Positions 43,301-54,096 of a DNA stretch of 64,000 bases are shown piece after piece. The notes under the pieces are model-generated. The model had not been told where the DNA came from and made no database searches. It saw nothing but the letters and a program-made list of their open reading frames with translations. The stretch lies in contig CATKHK010000081.1 of assembly GCA_949751835.1 (NCBI GenBank), positions 124,001 through 188,000 on the forward strand, written 5' to 3'. The DNA comes from Blepharisma japonicum (Eukaryota > Ciliophora > Heterotrichea > Heterotrichida > Blepharismidae). How positions within the stretch are numbered: position 1 is the first letter of the stretch; every line of letters begins with the position of its first letter. The position numbers were made by a program, and so were the translations under genes.

Positions 43301-46129
43301 ATGGGATCTCAGCAAAGCGCTTTTGCAGTGATTGCAAACCTTGTATTAGGTACAAATGAAAACGAAAACCAAAAAATTGACATTGAGAGGCTAAAAGAGC
43401 TTAAACATCCTGCAGATCTAGAAGAAGCAAAACGATTTAGACTTAATAACTCAATTGTTGATAAAGAAACTGGAAAACTATATAATGTTTGATCAACTTC
43501 TCCAGAAAACTTTGGGAAATATGGAGTTGGGCTAGAGCTTTACTTTTTATTCCTGAAACAGATGATAATTTTATTTTGCATTATTGCAGGTTTAAGTATC
43601 ATTCTAATGGTTATTAATTCTGATGGTGAATTCATTAGAGACGATGAAAGTCAAAATGGCTCAAGGTACAGCTTAGCAAATTCTTGGAGTTATGATCAGG
43701 ATCTCTTAGATTTATACATTAAAAATGATAGCAAGTCAGAGAGCCACACTGTAATAATGAATGAAACGGATATTAACCACATTTTAGAGAGAACTGAAGA
43801 ACAGTATAAATGGGTGTGGATTACTGATGCAGTCATCACAAGTATATTTTTATTAGGATTAGTTATAATCCTAATTGTAAATAAAATAAAAATCCATAAC
43901 AATGAATTAGGAAATGATCGAGTTTCCCAGTATTCTATAGAGGTTGAAGGACTTCCAAAAGAAAATATAATGGAAGATGAGGTGAAAAATCATTTTGAGC
44001 GTTTCGGGGAAATCCATGAAACTTTTTTAGTCAGGTCATATGGAGATCTTTTATACTTCTTCAAAGAAAAAGACGAGGTAAAACAAGAAATCAGGGCAAG
44101 GAAAATTATTTTGGGTATTTCATCGAGCATATACACAGATGATCGTAAAATAGAAAAACTTCGTCAAAAGAAAACAAAAATAAATGAGCGCATTAACTCC
44201 TTAAATTTTAGGAAATCACACTATGAGTTTGATATATATAAAGCATATATTATTTTTGAAAGAAAAGAAGCAAAAGCAAAAGCATTATGAGAATATCGAA
44301 AAAACATTTTTGGATCTTTATCAAATAAAGACCCAGAATTAAAATTCAAAAATGAATTCCAGCTAAAAGTTCGCTCTTGCACTGAGCCTTCAGATATTAT
44401 GTGGGAAAATTTGGAAATAAATCACATTGAGAAAAAGTCAAGAAAATTTTTTTCTATCACAATAACCTTGATTTTTATGGCATTATCAGTAGGGTTGATA
44501 TTTTTAATGAGAAGAAAAAAATTGATTGATTATGACTCTTATGGCTGCATCCATATGAATGTTGATTATGACCGAAAAATTTGGGAAGTAAAGCAGGATA
44601 AAACGATGACACCTGAAATGGTTTTATGTTGGTGCAGAGAGAGATCAACTGATGATTGATTTAATCCAGCAATATATAATGAATGCAAAAAATATGCATT
44701 GAAAAGACTATCAGCAGGAGTTGTAAATTTCTTTATATGTGCTGGGATTGTTATTGTGAATTATTCACTTAGACTACTATTAACTACTTTAAGTGAATTT
44801 GAAAGACATAAGAGCTTTAATATAAAGCAAACTCATACATTGCTGAAAATATTTTTTGCAATGCTTTTTAATACCGTTTTAGTCCCAATTTTAACACATA
44901 TAGACTGAAGCGGTCAAAATATTGGTACTGAAGTAACCGATCAGCAGTTTGGCGACTTCGAAAAGTTATGATATGTCAAGGTCGGCTCTATTTTTAGTAT
45001 TATGATGTGCATAAATGTAGTTTCTCCTCACTTAATTTTCAATTTTCTGATCCTTTACATGAAAGGCCTCTATTATCGCACAAAAGGCTATGTAAAATTT
45101 AAAACACAGTATGAAATAAACAATGCATTTCTTGGGCCAATTTTTGTGCTATCTACAAGAACTTCAATGATTTTAACAGTCCTCTTTACTTGCTTTATTT
45201 TTTCTGGAGGTATTCCTCTATTGAATATCATTGCATTGTCAGCTTTATTCACAATATACTGAACTGATAAATTTTTAATTCTTCGGCATTATAGAAAACC
45301 ACCGCACTATAGTTATCATGTATACAGTTGAACTATTAGATTGATGCCTCTGTGCGTGTTGCTTCATTGCTGCATTTCTCTATATGCCTATGGGTGTCCA
45401 GATGTTTTCCCAACTGGATTTGTAAATAATAATTATTTTGATCCTTTAGAAATGAGTATAGAAGATAGGATAGAAATGGATCATGGAAAAGTATTTTTAA
45501 TTCTGATAATTATAAGCTTTATTATGCTTATTTTATTGTTTATATTCCCAGATAAAATAACAAAAGAATTTGAAATCAGATGGATATTTGAAGCTGATAA
45601 TTCAAAACCTTTTACAGAAGCAAAGGAAATTCTTGATAAATATGGGCTAACAAGTTACAATTTGGATAAAAATCCTAATTATAAGCCTCTGATTGAATCA
45701 ATGGATAAATATCAAGAAAAAGGGAACGAATCAAATGAGTTACCATCATTTCATAGTTTTGATAATCTAATTCATAACAATAATGAAAGTTTTGAAGGCA
45801 AAGAGTTTCATAATAGTCTGCAAAGCATCAGTATGGAACCTCCAATTAAAATTTATTGTTCAGATGACTCTCCTTTGCATGATAGCAGCGATTTGACTGA
45901 TGCTGGGCTTTCATATTTTTATGACCACGAAAAAAATATTGAACTAGATAAGCCAACTCCGGCAAATTTGCTGGAAATTTCAGTAGTTTTCGGAGAAATA
46001 TCATCTATGCCTAATACTTTTCGCTTAGAAGATACCACAGCGCGCTCTCGAAATGAGCCCCAAATTGAAGAAAAAATCCCAGATCAGCCGCCTACTTCCA
46101 TTTTCAATCAGTCAAGGCAAACCATTTAA
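43301..46129 (+). CDS. OSCA/TMEM63 (CSC1)-like mechanosensitive cation channel, copy 2
   Basis: 942 residues, joined across TGAs (YNVWSTSPENFGKYG, TDDWFNPAIYN, TIYWTDKFLIL). Same architecture as the preceding gene: myristoylation signal MGSQQS, YGVGLELYFLFLKQM first helix, RRM-like domain (YSIEVEGLPKENI... AYIIFERKEAKAKAL), EPSDIMWENLEI, LRLLLTTLSEFERHKSFNIK, FSGGIPLLNIIALSAL. The luminal/extracellular loops (43640-43800 and 44550-44690) and the tail (45590-46129) differ most, whereas the pore helices are nearly the same, so purifying selection has kept both channels. Duplication is not recent. Confidence 0.85.
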
Positions 46130-46153
46130 TTAATTTTCCTCTACTATTAAATA

Positions 46154-46711
46154 TTAACAAAAATTCCTCAGTTCTTCTTCTAAACTATTAATCCTATACG
46201 CATCCTTCAGCTCGATTTCTAACAGCTGCCGTTTAACTTCAACATTGCTTTCTTCACATCCCTTAATTAATTTTTTTAATTCTTCATATCTTTTCTTTAA
46301 TTTATCCATCTCTTTGCTATGATTTTCTTCTCTAAATTTTCTCATATCTCTGAATTTTTTTTCTCAGTCCTTTAATTCTTCCATTTCACTATGAATTTTA
46401 TTCCCCTGCAGCTGATAAGCTTTTGTTACATTCATAAAATCGTCTTCGGCCTTTCGAACTTTTTCGAAGGCTTCGTTACGCTCATCTTTTAAATTTTCGT
46501 TGATGTTTCGTATTTGTTTAAGTTGGCTTTCTAAGGCATTGATTTCGACCATTAGATTACCTTGATCTTGGAATGCAACGGTGACGAGGTCTTGAAGTTG
46601 TGTGTTTTCGCGTTCTAAAGCGAGGGTTTCTTGTGTTAGAGTTTGGACTTTCGATTTTGCTGTTGAAATTAAGGTATTTAGTTTGCTATCTAAAAGGGAA
46701 TTTTCTATCAT
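46154..46711 (-). CDS. Short coiled-coil protein
   Basis: 185 residues from ATG 46711, TGA as Trp in EELKDWEKKFRDMRKF. Almost wholly coiled coil: MIENSLLDSKLNTLISTAK, TQLQDLVTVAFQDQGNLM, ALESQLKQIRNINENLKDE, and so on to RINSLEEELRNFC. No domain recognised; general build of an axonemal or basal-body coiled-coil. Convergent with the OSCA-like gene (24 bp). Confidence 0.72.
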
Positions 46712-47105
46712 ATTTATCTCAAAATACTGTTTAATGATGCAGACTATTTGAAGCTGCAATGTGAAAGAACACTAAGCTAGCTATATTTTTTCTGCATGCA
46801 TTCTATAGCAAATTAGTGATTTTAACTTATTTTGAGTTAAATCTATGTTTTCTTCTGTTTGCTCATTTTTATAATTGAAACATAATTACTTCCAAAATAA
46901 TTTAGCAAAAAATATAAATAGTTATAAACTATTGATAATTCAGTCCCTAAAATTTAACAGATTTTGAGTAAAATGGAGTTCAATAATTTATATTTTAATA
47001 ATCATATTCAAAAACCTTATTACCCTTATTTAATCCTTATTATACCTCTTATAATCAACAAAATCAGATTTTTTGCCATTTTCTCTGTTTAAAATAATTG
47101 TTAAA
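46712..47105. other. Spacer between divergent genes
   Basis: About 394 bp, AT-rich, between the coiled-coil gene and the kinesin-1 gene, so it carries both promoters. No motif seen. Confidence 0.4.
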
Positions 47106-49352
47106 ATGAGTGATAAAACCCCACAATCATTTTTCAAAAGAAGTTCCAACAGATCTAACACAGAACAAGTAGAAACTGAAAGAAATCCTGAAGAAGATTC
47201 AGCGAAGGGCAATATAAAAGTTATTTGCAGATTTCGTCCATTAAATAGTAAAGAAAAAGAATATAGTGAAAAATCGTGTATTGAGTTTGGAAGTGACTTA
47301 AAATCTGTTAGGATGCTAAGCCAAGATGCTATATCTTTGCCAACTTTTAATTTTGATAGAGTCTTTTCTCCTGATTCAACCCAAGCAGAAGTGTATGAAA
47401 TGGCAGCAAGACCTGTAGTTGAGTCTGTGCTTGAAGGATTTAATGGGACCGTTCTAACATATGGGCAAACTTCATCAGGAAAAACCTTTACAATGAGCGG
47501 GCCAAGTCTTGATGACCCAGTCTATAGAGGAATTATTCCGCGTATGGTAAAAACTGTTTTTCAAAGCATTCAAGAAGCTGATGCACATTTAGAATTTGCA
47601 GTAAAAGTTGGATATTGTGAAATCTATCTGGAAAAAATAAAAGATTTATTCAATCCATTAAAAGGAGACCTAAAAGTCGTAGAAGACAGAACGAGAGGAA
47701 TTTTTATAGAAAATTTAACTGAGGAGTATGTATCACAGGAAGAAGAAGTTTACCAATTAATGAAAATGGGAGGAGGAAATAGAGAAGTTGCAGCAACAAA
47801 TATGAATGAAGGGAGCTCCAGATCTCATGCAATTTTTATTTTGACGATATCTCAAAGCAATACCACAGATATGAGTGAAAAATCTGGGAAATTGTATTTG
47901 GTGGATTTAGCTGGGAGTGAAAAAATCAGCAAAACTGGGGCTGAAGGTAAAAGACTTGATGAAGCCAAAAAAATAAACTTGTCACTTACTACGCTAGGGC
48001 TTGTCATTTATTCATTGACAGATGGGAAATCCACACATGTTCCCTATCGAGATTCCAAGCTTACAAGAATTCTTCAAGAATCCTTAGGAGGAAACTCAAA
48101 AACGACATTAATTTTGACATGCTCTCCTTCTTCTTATAATGAACAAGAAACAATCAGTACTTTAAGATTTGGAATGAGAGCAAAAGCAATCAAAAATAAG
48201 CCAAAAATTAATAAGGAATTTACAGTAGCAGAACTAAAACTTTTGCTAGCAAAAGCACAAGAAGAAATCAAGCAAAAAGAAATGAAAATTTGTTCGCTCG
48301 AAAAACGAGCTTTAGGGTCAGGTAGAAATAGCTCAAGAGATACTGAAGAAACATCAGCTAATGAAACTGATTTACAAGAAGTCATGCAAGAGCTTGAATT
48401 AGAACGAGCACATCTTGCTGAAGAAATTGAAAAAAATAATGAAATCTCCCAAGATTTAGCGATACAAACTGCTAGAGCCCAATCTTTAGCAAGAGAAAAC
48501 GAAGAAGTCAATTCAAAATTAATGGACATTTTATTTTCAATGCAAAGCATTGAGGATAAACTTCAAGATAGTGAAGAAGCGGTCTACAAATTAACAGCTA
48601 AAAATGAAAATTTAAAAAAAATAATTGGAGGTTTGGAAGAAGCTTTAGCAGAAGCAAATTTAACAATTTCAAAAAAAGAGATAGAAATGCAAAATTTACT
48701 ATCCAATACTGTACCGATTAAAGATAAAGAAGATTTATTAGCAGAAGTCCAAAATCTTAGAGAAAAGTATCAGCTACAAGAGGAGCAATTAAAAACTCAT
48801 TATTCAAGAGTTCTCCAAGACTGTAATATTGCGAAAGCTGCAGAAATCACATCCAATTCTAATGAAATAAAATTATTAATTGAAGATAAAATGCAGCTTT
48901 CTTCATTTTTAAGAGAGAAATGTGATATAATCTATTCGCTTGAGCAAAAAATACTGCAAAAAGACCAAGAAATCCAGAAAATAGAAACTGCGAGAAAAGA
49001 GTATGCGGATCATGTGAAGGGGAAAATGTTAAATACAGAAAAAAATTTTATGCAACTGATGAAAAAGACAGCTGATGATCAAAATGCATATAAACAGAAA
49101 TGCAGCATGTATAAAGAAAGATTGGTGAAATATAAAGAAAGATGTGAAAAACTTAAAGAAAGGCTAGATGATATCAAGCAGAAGTTTAGAGATTATAAAG
49201 GAACAGAAAATAATCCTCAAAGCCCTCAGAAGCAGCATGCACAAATTGTGAAGAAAATTAAAGGTGGAGCAAACTCAAGGCTTTTAGGCCTTTTGGCATT
49301 TTCAGCGTTTTCTCCTCCGTATAGAGAGGAGAATAGAAGAAGAATACCTTAA
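47106..49352 (+). CDS. Kinesin-1-type heavy chain
   Basis: 748 residues from ATG 47106 (upstream open codons have only TTG). Motor domain about 35-365: KGNIKVICRFRPLNSKE, P-loop TYGQTSSGKTFTM starting near 118, NMNEGSSRSHAIF, LVDLAGSEKISKTGAEG, HVPYRDSKLTRILQESLGGNS. The neck and a long coiled coil follow (380-690). Near the C-terminus QHAQIVKKIKGG (about 715-726) resembles the QIAKPIRPG autoinhibitory tail motif of animal and fungal kinesin-1, supporting the subfamily call; a Arg-rich end follows. The P-loop has SS where most kinesins have TG, as in KIF5 (GQTSSGKT). Plus-end-directed cargo transport expected. The chain is shorter than animal KIF5 (about 960). Confidence 0.93.
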   Translation: MSDKTPQSFFKRSSNRSNTEQVETERNPEEDSAKGNIKVICRFRPLNSKEKEYSEKSCIEFGSDLKSVRMLSQDAISLPTFNFDRVFSPDSTQAEVYEMAARPVVESVLEGFNGTVLTYGQTSSGKTFTMSGPSLDDPVYRGIIPRMVKTVFQSIQEADAHLEFAVKVGYCEIYLEKIKDLFNPLKGDLKVVEDRTRGIFIENLTEEYVSQEEEVYQLMKMGGGNREVAATNMNEGSSRSHAIFILTISQSNTTDMSEKSGKLYLVDLAGSEKISKTGAEGKRLDEAKKINLSLTTLGLVIYSLTDGKSTHVPYRDSKLTRILQESLGGNSKTTLILTCSPSSYNEQETISTLRFGMRAKAIKNKPKINKEFTVAELKLLLAKAQEEIKQKEMKICSLEKRALGSGRNSSRDTEETSANETDLQEVMQELELERAHLAEEIEKNNEISQDLAIQTARAQSLARENEEVNSKLMDILFSMQSIEDKLQDSEEAVYKLTAKNENLKKIIGGLEEALAEANLTISKKEIEMQNLLSNTVPIKDKEDLLAEVQNLREKYQLQEEQLKTHYSRVLQDCNIAKAAEITSNSNEIKLLIEDKMQLSSFLREKCDIIYSLEQKILQKDQEIQKIETARKEYADHVKGKMLNTEKNFMQLMKKTADDQNAYKQKCSMYKERLVKYKERCEKLKERLDDIKQKFRDYKGTENNPQSPQKQHAQIVKKIKGGANSRLLGLLAFSAFSPPYREENRRRIP

Positions 49353-49841
49353 ATTGATAAATATTTATTGGCATCTTTTAATTGAGAATTTTTAATAGCT
49401 ATTTCTTTGTTTATCTAATCACTATTTGAGGAAAAGAAAATTGCATAAGAATATTTTTAATGTGAATTTTATTAATGTTTCACTAGAACAATATTTTTAA
49501 ATCTTTCCAAAGGCTCTATACCTAATTTTTATTCTCTATTCTTTGTCTCATAGATGATTAAAAATTATACATATTTTACTGATGCTGGATTATTTTTCCA
49601 ACAGCCTGACTCATTGGAGAAAATTCTGTCGATAATAAAATGGCTGGATTTCAGCATGATAATTAAGGTGTATTAAGAATAGAAGAGATGATAAGATTTT
49701 GTAAATAATACTAGGTCATATTCATAATTTATAAAAATTAAGGAAAATTCGTCATGAGTAAAGTTTATTAAAAGTCAAAAAAACCAAACTTGTGAAATAT
49801 TTTGTTTTATTAAAAAAATGCAGTGATATAAAAATCCAAAA
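49353..49841. other. Non-coding spacer
   Basis: About 490 bp, AT-rich; nothing recognised. An alternative in-frame ATG for the next gene lies at 49818. Confidence 0.5.
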
Positions 49842-51029
49842 ATGGACGAAATAAAATCTTCTTACAGCAAGCTAAATTCAAATCATAGGCGAGCTCAATC
49901 ATCAAGCCTTTGTATATCAATTCCACAAGTTGGGAGGCATAGATCAGGATCATTTGGGACTTCGCCAAAAGCCACTAATTCATCCCCTTATGCAAAATTA
50001 GCAAGTCCAAAGAATTTATTAAATGGAACTCTTCCAGCATTTTTGCGAGCAAATAATATAAATAAAAGCAATCTTTCAGCAGCTCTTTCTTCCCCTTTAT
50101 CAAATTATATGTCTACTGAACCATCCAGTACAGCACATTCGCGCAAAAGTTCAGACTTGGAAGGATTTTATTCAATTTCTGTAAATAATGCAAGTGATAT
50201 AGATATGAATAATTATTCCCCTGAAAAAGTTCCTGAAGTAGAAAATCGAAATGAGCTAATGGCAAACAGATTGTCAATACCTTCCCAAGACAATTCTTGT
50301 ATTCCCAAAAGAAGGGTAAAAACACCTGAAGATAACAAAACATCTGATGAGGCTTCATATAAGGAATATATGCTTGTGTCTCAGCCTAATAGTGTTTTGA
50401 AAATAAAAACTCTTCAGATTTCAAGCGACGAGCTCATTGCTTTCAAAAATAGGCAGCCCATTTCAAATATAATTATCGATGCATGCATGACTGTTTTCAA
50501 ACAAAAAAATTACCTTATGCAAACCAAAAACGAAATTAAAGAAAATGTTCTGATTTCCAACACTGAATTTTCTCAAAGAATTTTTCACAGAAAGCATGGT
50601 CACTCATTTCATGCAAAAAATAACCCATTCAAATATAAGTAATTTTTACTTAGTATTCTATTGTTCCCATTATCAGTAGATCAAAGCTGAACTCTTTTAT
50701 CAGTAAATTTGAAAGAATTACTTATCGAGTATTATGATCCTCTACAGCTATTTAAGCACTCAAATGAAGTCTTTGTTTTAATCTACAAATTTCTGAAGCA
50801 AGAGCTAAAGCATCATGAAAATCGCGAAATTGAAGAAAGCCCCTGGCGTGATTTTACATACAAAAAAGTCAGCGAAAAATTAATTTTTACTGATAAGGAT
50901 TCTTCAGTTTATATTCTAATGAATGCATATCGCATTTCATTAGGAGTCAAAGACTCGTTTTCACAGTTCAATGTGAATGAATATAGAAGATTTCTTTATG
51001 ATTTGTTACTAGAATATGGTAAAATTTAA
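49842..51029 (+). CDS. Ulp1/SENP-family (C48) protein lacking catalytic His and Cys
   Basis: 390 residues after removing the 15-nt intron at 50639-50653; an in-frame ATG at 49818 could add eight residues. Residues 1-175 are disordered, Ser-rich. The rest follows the Ulp1 protease: ISSDELIAFKNRQPISNIIIDACM matches the 'LNDTMIEFF' start, FKYNILLFPLSVDQSWTLLSVN matches the strand with catalytic His (HW), YYDP keeps the Asp (D294), DKDSSVYILMN matches the 'DCGIYVCMN' helix, and YRRFLYDLLLE the terminal helix. His before Trp278 is absent (Ser277) and the nucleophile is Ser349. A former SUMO/NEDD8-type protease, probably a binding protein now. Confidence 0.8.
50639..50653 (+). other. 15-nt intron
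   Basis: GTAATTTTTACTTAG, phase 2. Unspliced, the frame ends at a TAA two bases in; spliced, NPFKYN runs on into ILLFPLSVDQ, restoring the Ulp1-like fold. Confidence 0.88.
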
Positions 51030-51042
51030 TTTTTTTAAATTT

Positions 51043-52101
51043 TTAAACTAATGGATAGCTTGGCTGCATTTGGATTCCGCAGACTCCGTCTCCATCTATA
51101 ACAGCGATTCTAATGTACCCAGCCTCTCCCCATTGTGCTCCCCATGAATTTTTGACTTTCCAATATGGAGGGCTATTATTCATATTATACCCTACCACTA
51201 GCACTCCATGATCCAAAGCATTTCCACAATTTTCTGTAATAACTCCAGTTGAGTAAAATTGCCAAGCAGTCTGGTCAGCTTCTACAGCAACACTTACAGG
51301 CTGATGAGAAACAGCTGCTTGAAGTGCATTAATATTATTTGGAGTAACATCAGCAAATGAAGTAATTCGAGCAGCAGGGATTTTCGTTTTGTCTTTACTA
51401 CATCTTCCGTCGCGACCTGTGTATGGATAGCTGTCTTCTGCTGAAATTCCATTATCTATAATGTATTTAAAAGCGTTGTCCATAAGACCACCATTACAGC
51501 CTAAATTCCCATATGAAGATGAGCAGTCTACAAGCTCTTGCTCAGAAAAAGGGGTTATAGGGTGTCCAGCTATAAACCAAGCCCCTTCTACAGAGCCTGT
51601 AGTTGAAAATGCCCAACAGCTTCCACATTGTCCTTGGTTTTTTACATAAGTAACTGCGCCACCAACAGTCCAGTCCACTTGTGCAGGAATTTCTGCATCT
51701 ATTTTATGGTTTTGTATGTTTAGACTAGTTTTATTTGGAATTTTTGTAGGAGTATATATACTTTTAAATTCGGATGGTGTCATGTCAGCAAACTCATTTA
51801 ATTTGAGTGTCCAGCTATGGCTTTGAGAATTAAAATTGCGGATAAAAACAGAATTTTCTTTGTAAATTTTAAATCGGGATTGATATTCTAGTTCACCTGA
51901 ATAAATTTTGTTTCATTTGGAAAGGTAATCTTGGAACTCATGCTCTTCAATTTGATACTGAGATGATTTGCAAGTACTTTGAGAACTGTTTAGGATTGAT
52001 ATTGTAGCTATTATACCTATGATGGCAAAAATGCTGAAAACTGATAGTAAAATTTTTTTAGATTGCTTTGGAGAAGAATCTAGTTGGCGGAATCCGTCCA
52101 T
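51043..52101 (-). CDS. Cathepsin L-like cysteine peptidase, membrane-tethered proenzyme
   Basis: 352 residues from ATG 52101 (MDGFRQLDSS), through TGAs as Trp (SKWNKIYSGE). Residues about 20-42 (LLSVFSIFAIIGIIATISIL) are a signal anchor. An I29 inhibitor propeptide follows (EFQDYLSKWNKIYSGE... ERFNIN-like FKIYKENSVFIRNFN and LNEFADMTPSEF). The mature enzyme is intact: QGQCGSCWAFSTTGSVEGAW with the catalytic Cys, CNGGLMDNAFKYI, DHGVLVVGY with His, and KVKNSWGAQWGEAGY with Asn. A lysosomal/food-vacuole protease is expected. Convergent with the Ulp1-like gene (13 bp). A decayed copy lies at 56361-57162. Confidence 0.94.
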
Positions 52102-52161
52102 TTTATTATAATTTTGAACAGAATCACTAATATGTAGACTTTTATTCCGTTTAATCAAAAT

Positions 52162-52660
52162 AAATGGCAATTTTTTATCAGAATTAGAAAAAAGAGAAAT
52201 AAAGGAAATTATATAATAATTCAAGCAATGTATATCAATATAAATTTTATATCTGACATTATATTTTTTTTAAAGCCAAAACGATTATACTGTTAATATT
52301 AAAAATTATTATTTCATAATTTCGGCCAATTTTTTATAAGAAATTCGTCCACTACCATCAATATCAGCCTCTCTGACTATTTCATAAAACTCCTCATTGG
52401 CTATTTTATTACATGGTCAGGTCATAATATGTTTAAGCTCAGTAGTACTCAGAATTCAAGTTTCATCTATCAAAGACTTTTAGAGCTTCGATTATTTCTT
52501 TTGTTTAATTATTTATCATTTTTGCCACAAGACTTAAAGACTCAGTAAATTAATAGTTTCATCGCCATCAGTGTTAAATTCTCGAGTCATATCTCCCACT
52601 CCTGCCTCTGATAGATTTTGATCAATTAATCATAATGCTGGGATAGATTGTTATTCCGCT
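52162..52660 (-). pseudogene. Truncated calmodulin-like pseudogene in the left unit of a tandem duplication
   Basis: From about 52311 to 52642 the minus strand matches the C-terminal three quarters of the calmodulin-like gene at 52805-53248, with in-frame TAA/TAG and small indels (for example 'tgtttaattatttatc' where the intact copy has 'tgtttcatcattc'). The match stops after the equivalent of codon 35 at about 52642 and the next repeat unit follows directly. The flank 52162-52310 also repeats at 52670-52804, showing one duplication unit of about 500 bp. Confidence 0.85.
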
Positions 52661-52670
52661 CAAACGATAA

Positions 52671-53178
52671 ATGGCAATTTTTTATCAGAATTGGGAAAAA
52701 GTATATAAATAATTCTAGCTATGCAAATATCAATATAAAATTTAGATCTGAAATTATATTGTTTTTAATGCCAAAAACGATATTACTGTAAATATTAAAA
52801 ATTATTATTTCATAATTTCGGCCAATTTTTTATAATCAATATGCCCATTACCATCAATATCAGCCTCTCTTACCATTTCATAAAATTCCTCATCGGTTAT
52901 TTTATTACATGGGCAGGTCATAATATGTTTGAGTTCAGCAGTGCTCAGAATTCCAGTTCCATCTCTATCAAAGACTTTCAGAGCTTCAATTATTTCTTTT
53001 GTTTCATCATTCTTGTTTATCTTTCGTGCCACAAGACTTAAAAACTCAGAAAAATCAATAGTTTCATCTCCATCAGTGCTAAGTTCTCGAGTCATATCGC
53101 TGACTTCCGCTTCTGTTAGATTTTGATCAATTAATCGTAATGCTGGGATAATGTCTTTTATTGTAATTGTTCCATTCA
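52671..53178. repeat. Right unit of a direct tandem duplication (left unit 52163-52670)
   Basis: Both units start 'aatggcaattttttatcag' (52163 and 52671), continue through an AT-rich 3' flank and then the C-terminal part of a calmodulin-like gene. Offset about 500 bp, roughly 80-85% alike by eye. The right unit carries the open gene, the left the pseudogene. Confidence 0.85.
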
Positions 53179-53248
53179 TTTCTTTGTCAAATAATGAAAA
53201 GACTTCTTTTAATTCTGTAATTTGATCTTTGCTTAACTGTTCTGTCAT
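52805..53248 (-). CDS. Divergent calmodulin-like protein with mostly degenerate EF-hands
   Basis: 147 residues, calmodulin length. Four EF-hand positions: DKEMNGTITIKD (no Gly at 6, Asp not Glu at 12), STDGDETIDFSE (Ser at 1), DRDGTGILSTAE (canonical), DIDGNGHIDYKK (Lys at 12). Only the third loop looks able to bind Ca2+ normally, so it probably acts as a partly Ca2+-insensitive relative of calmodulin. No central-linker change. Left member of a cluster of five minus-strand calmodulin genes; the conserved upstream element lies 33 bp before its start. Confidence 0.9.
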   Translation of the reverse strand: MTEQLSKDQITELKEVFSLFDKEMNGTITIKDIIPALRLIDQNLTEAEVSDMTRELSTDGDETIDFSEFLSLVARKINKNDETKEIIEALKVFDRDGTGILSTAELKHIMTCPCNKITDEEFYEMVREADIDGNGHIDYKKLAEIMK

Positions 53249-53280
53249 TGAATAAAAGTTATAAATACATTAAATAAATT

Positions 53281-53305
53281 TGCGACAATTTCCAAAACAA
53301 AATGG
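53281..53305 (-). promoter_or_regulatory. Conserved upstream element of calmodulin-cluster genes, copy 1
   Basis: Plus-strand TGCGACAATTTCCAAAAC followed by AAAATGG, 33 bp upstream of the start of the calmodulin-like gene at 53248. Same element with the same core GCGACA recurs at 56113, 59010 and 59832 upstream of other cluster members. Confidence 0.6.
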
Positions 53306-54096
53306 TATTATAGAATGATGATACCCGCGCGACTCTAGAAGCAATTGATTGCATTAGAACTGAAATTAGCCGATATGCTATCTATCACATGTTTATTATT
53401 TTATTCTATTGTTTATTTTTAATTTTTTGTGTTGCAGTGTTCGTATATCTTAAAAATGAAATTTATATATAAGTGATAAATCTTATGCAGCTTAAAACAA
53501 TATAACTTCTTTCTCTGCAAAGTCAATTAGAATAACTCCTAGAATCATTCACTTCTGCTCTTAAATCTTTTACAATGACACTACTTTAGATAAAAATTTT
53601 TATATGATTTTAAAAGAGATTTATAAAATAAGTATATAAGTCTACTTAATAAGCTTGCAAAAACATTCAAACTATAGCAACAGAAAAAAATCTTCAAAAT
53701 CCTTTATTAATTTTCATTTGCCTAGAAATCTAATTTTAATATATTTTATTTGTTAAATTTAGCTTATATTCTAATCATGGGATTAGCTTCTTGTATGCTT
53801 AAATGATAAGATATCTGATTTCCAATTCATAATAAATTTCTTTTTACACATTCCTCAAAAAAATTCTCAAAAATTTTTTTATCGGCTTATATTTCAAACT
53901 TGCATGGATAAATGCTCATAGTGAAAAAATTATAATTTATAATTTCTAGTAATTATATCCAGCGCTTTTGGGAGTATAAAATTGCTTATATATGTATAGA
54001 CTCATTGTCTAGGTGTTATGCAACCAGCATATAAAAAATTAAATGTCTCCTCTTAAATTCTGAAAATTAATAAATTCTTCAATTAAATTAAATTGG
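53306..54096. other. Non-coding spacer in the calmodulin cluster
   Basis: About 790 bp, AT-rich, no gene seen. No clear copy of neighbouring repeats recognised here. Confidence 0.45.

Noticed and set aside
46940-47105. Start of kinesin-1 upstream of 47106
   Set aside because: Only a TTG is available in the open stretch; ATG 47106 gives a normal N-terminus.
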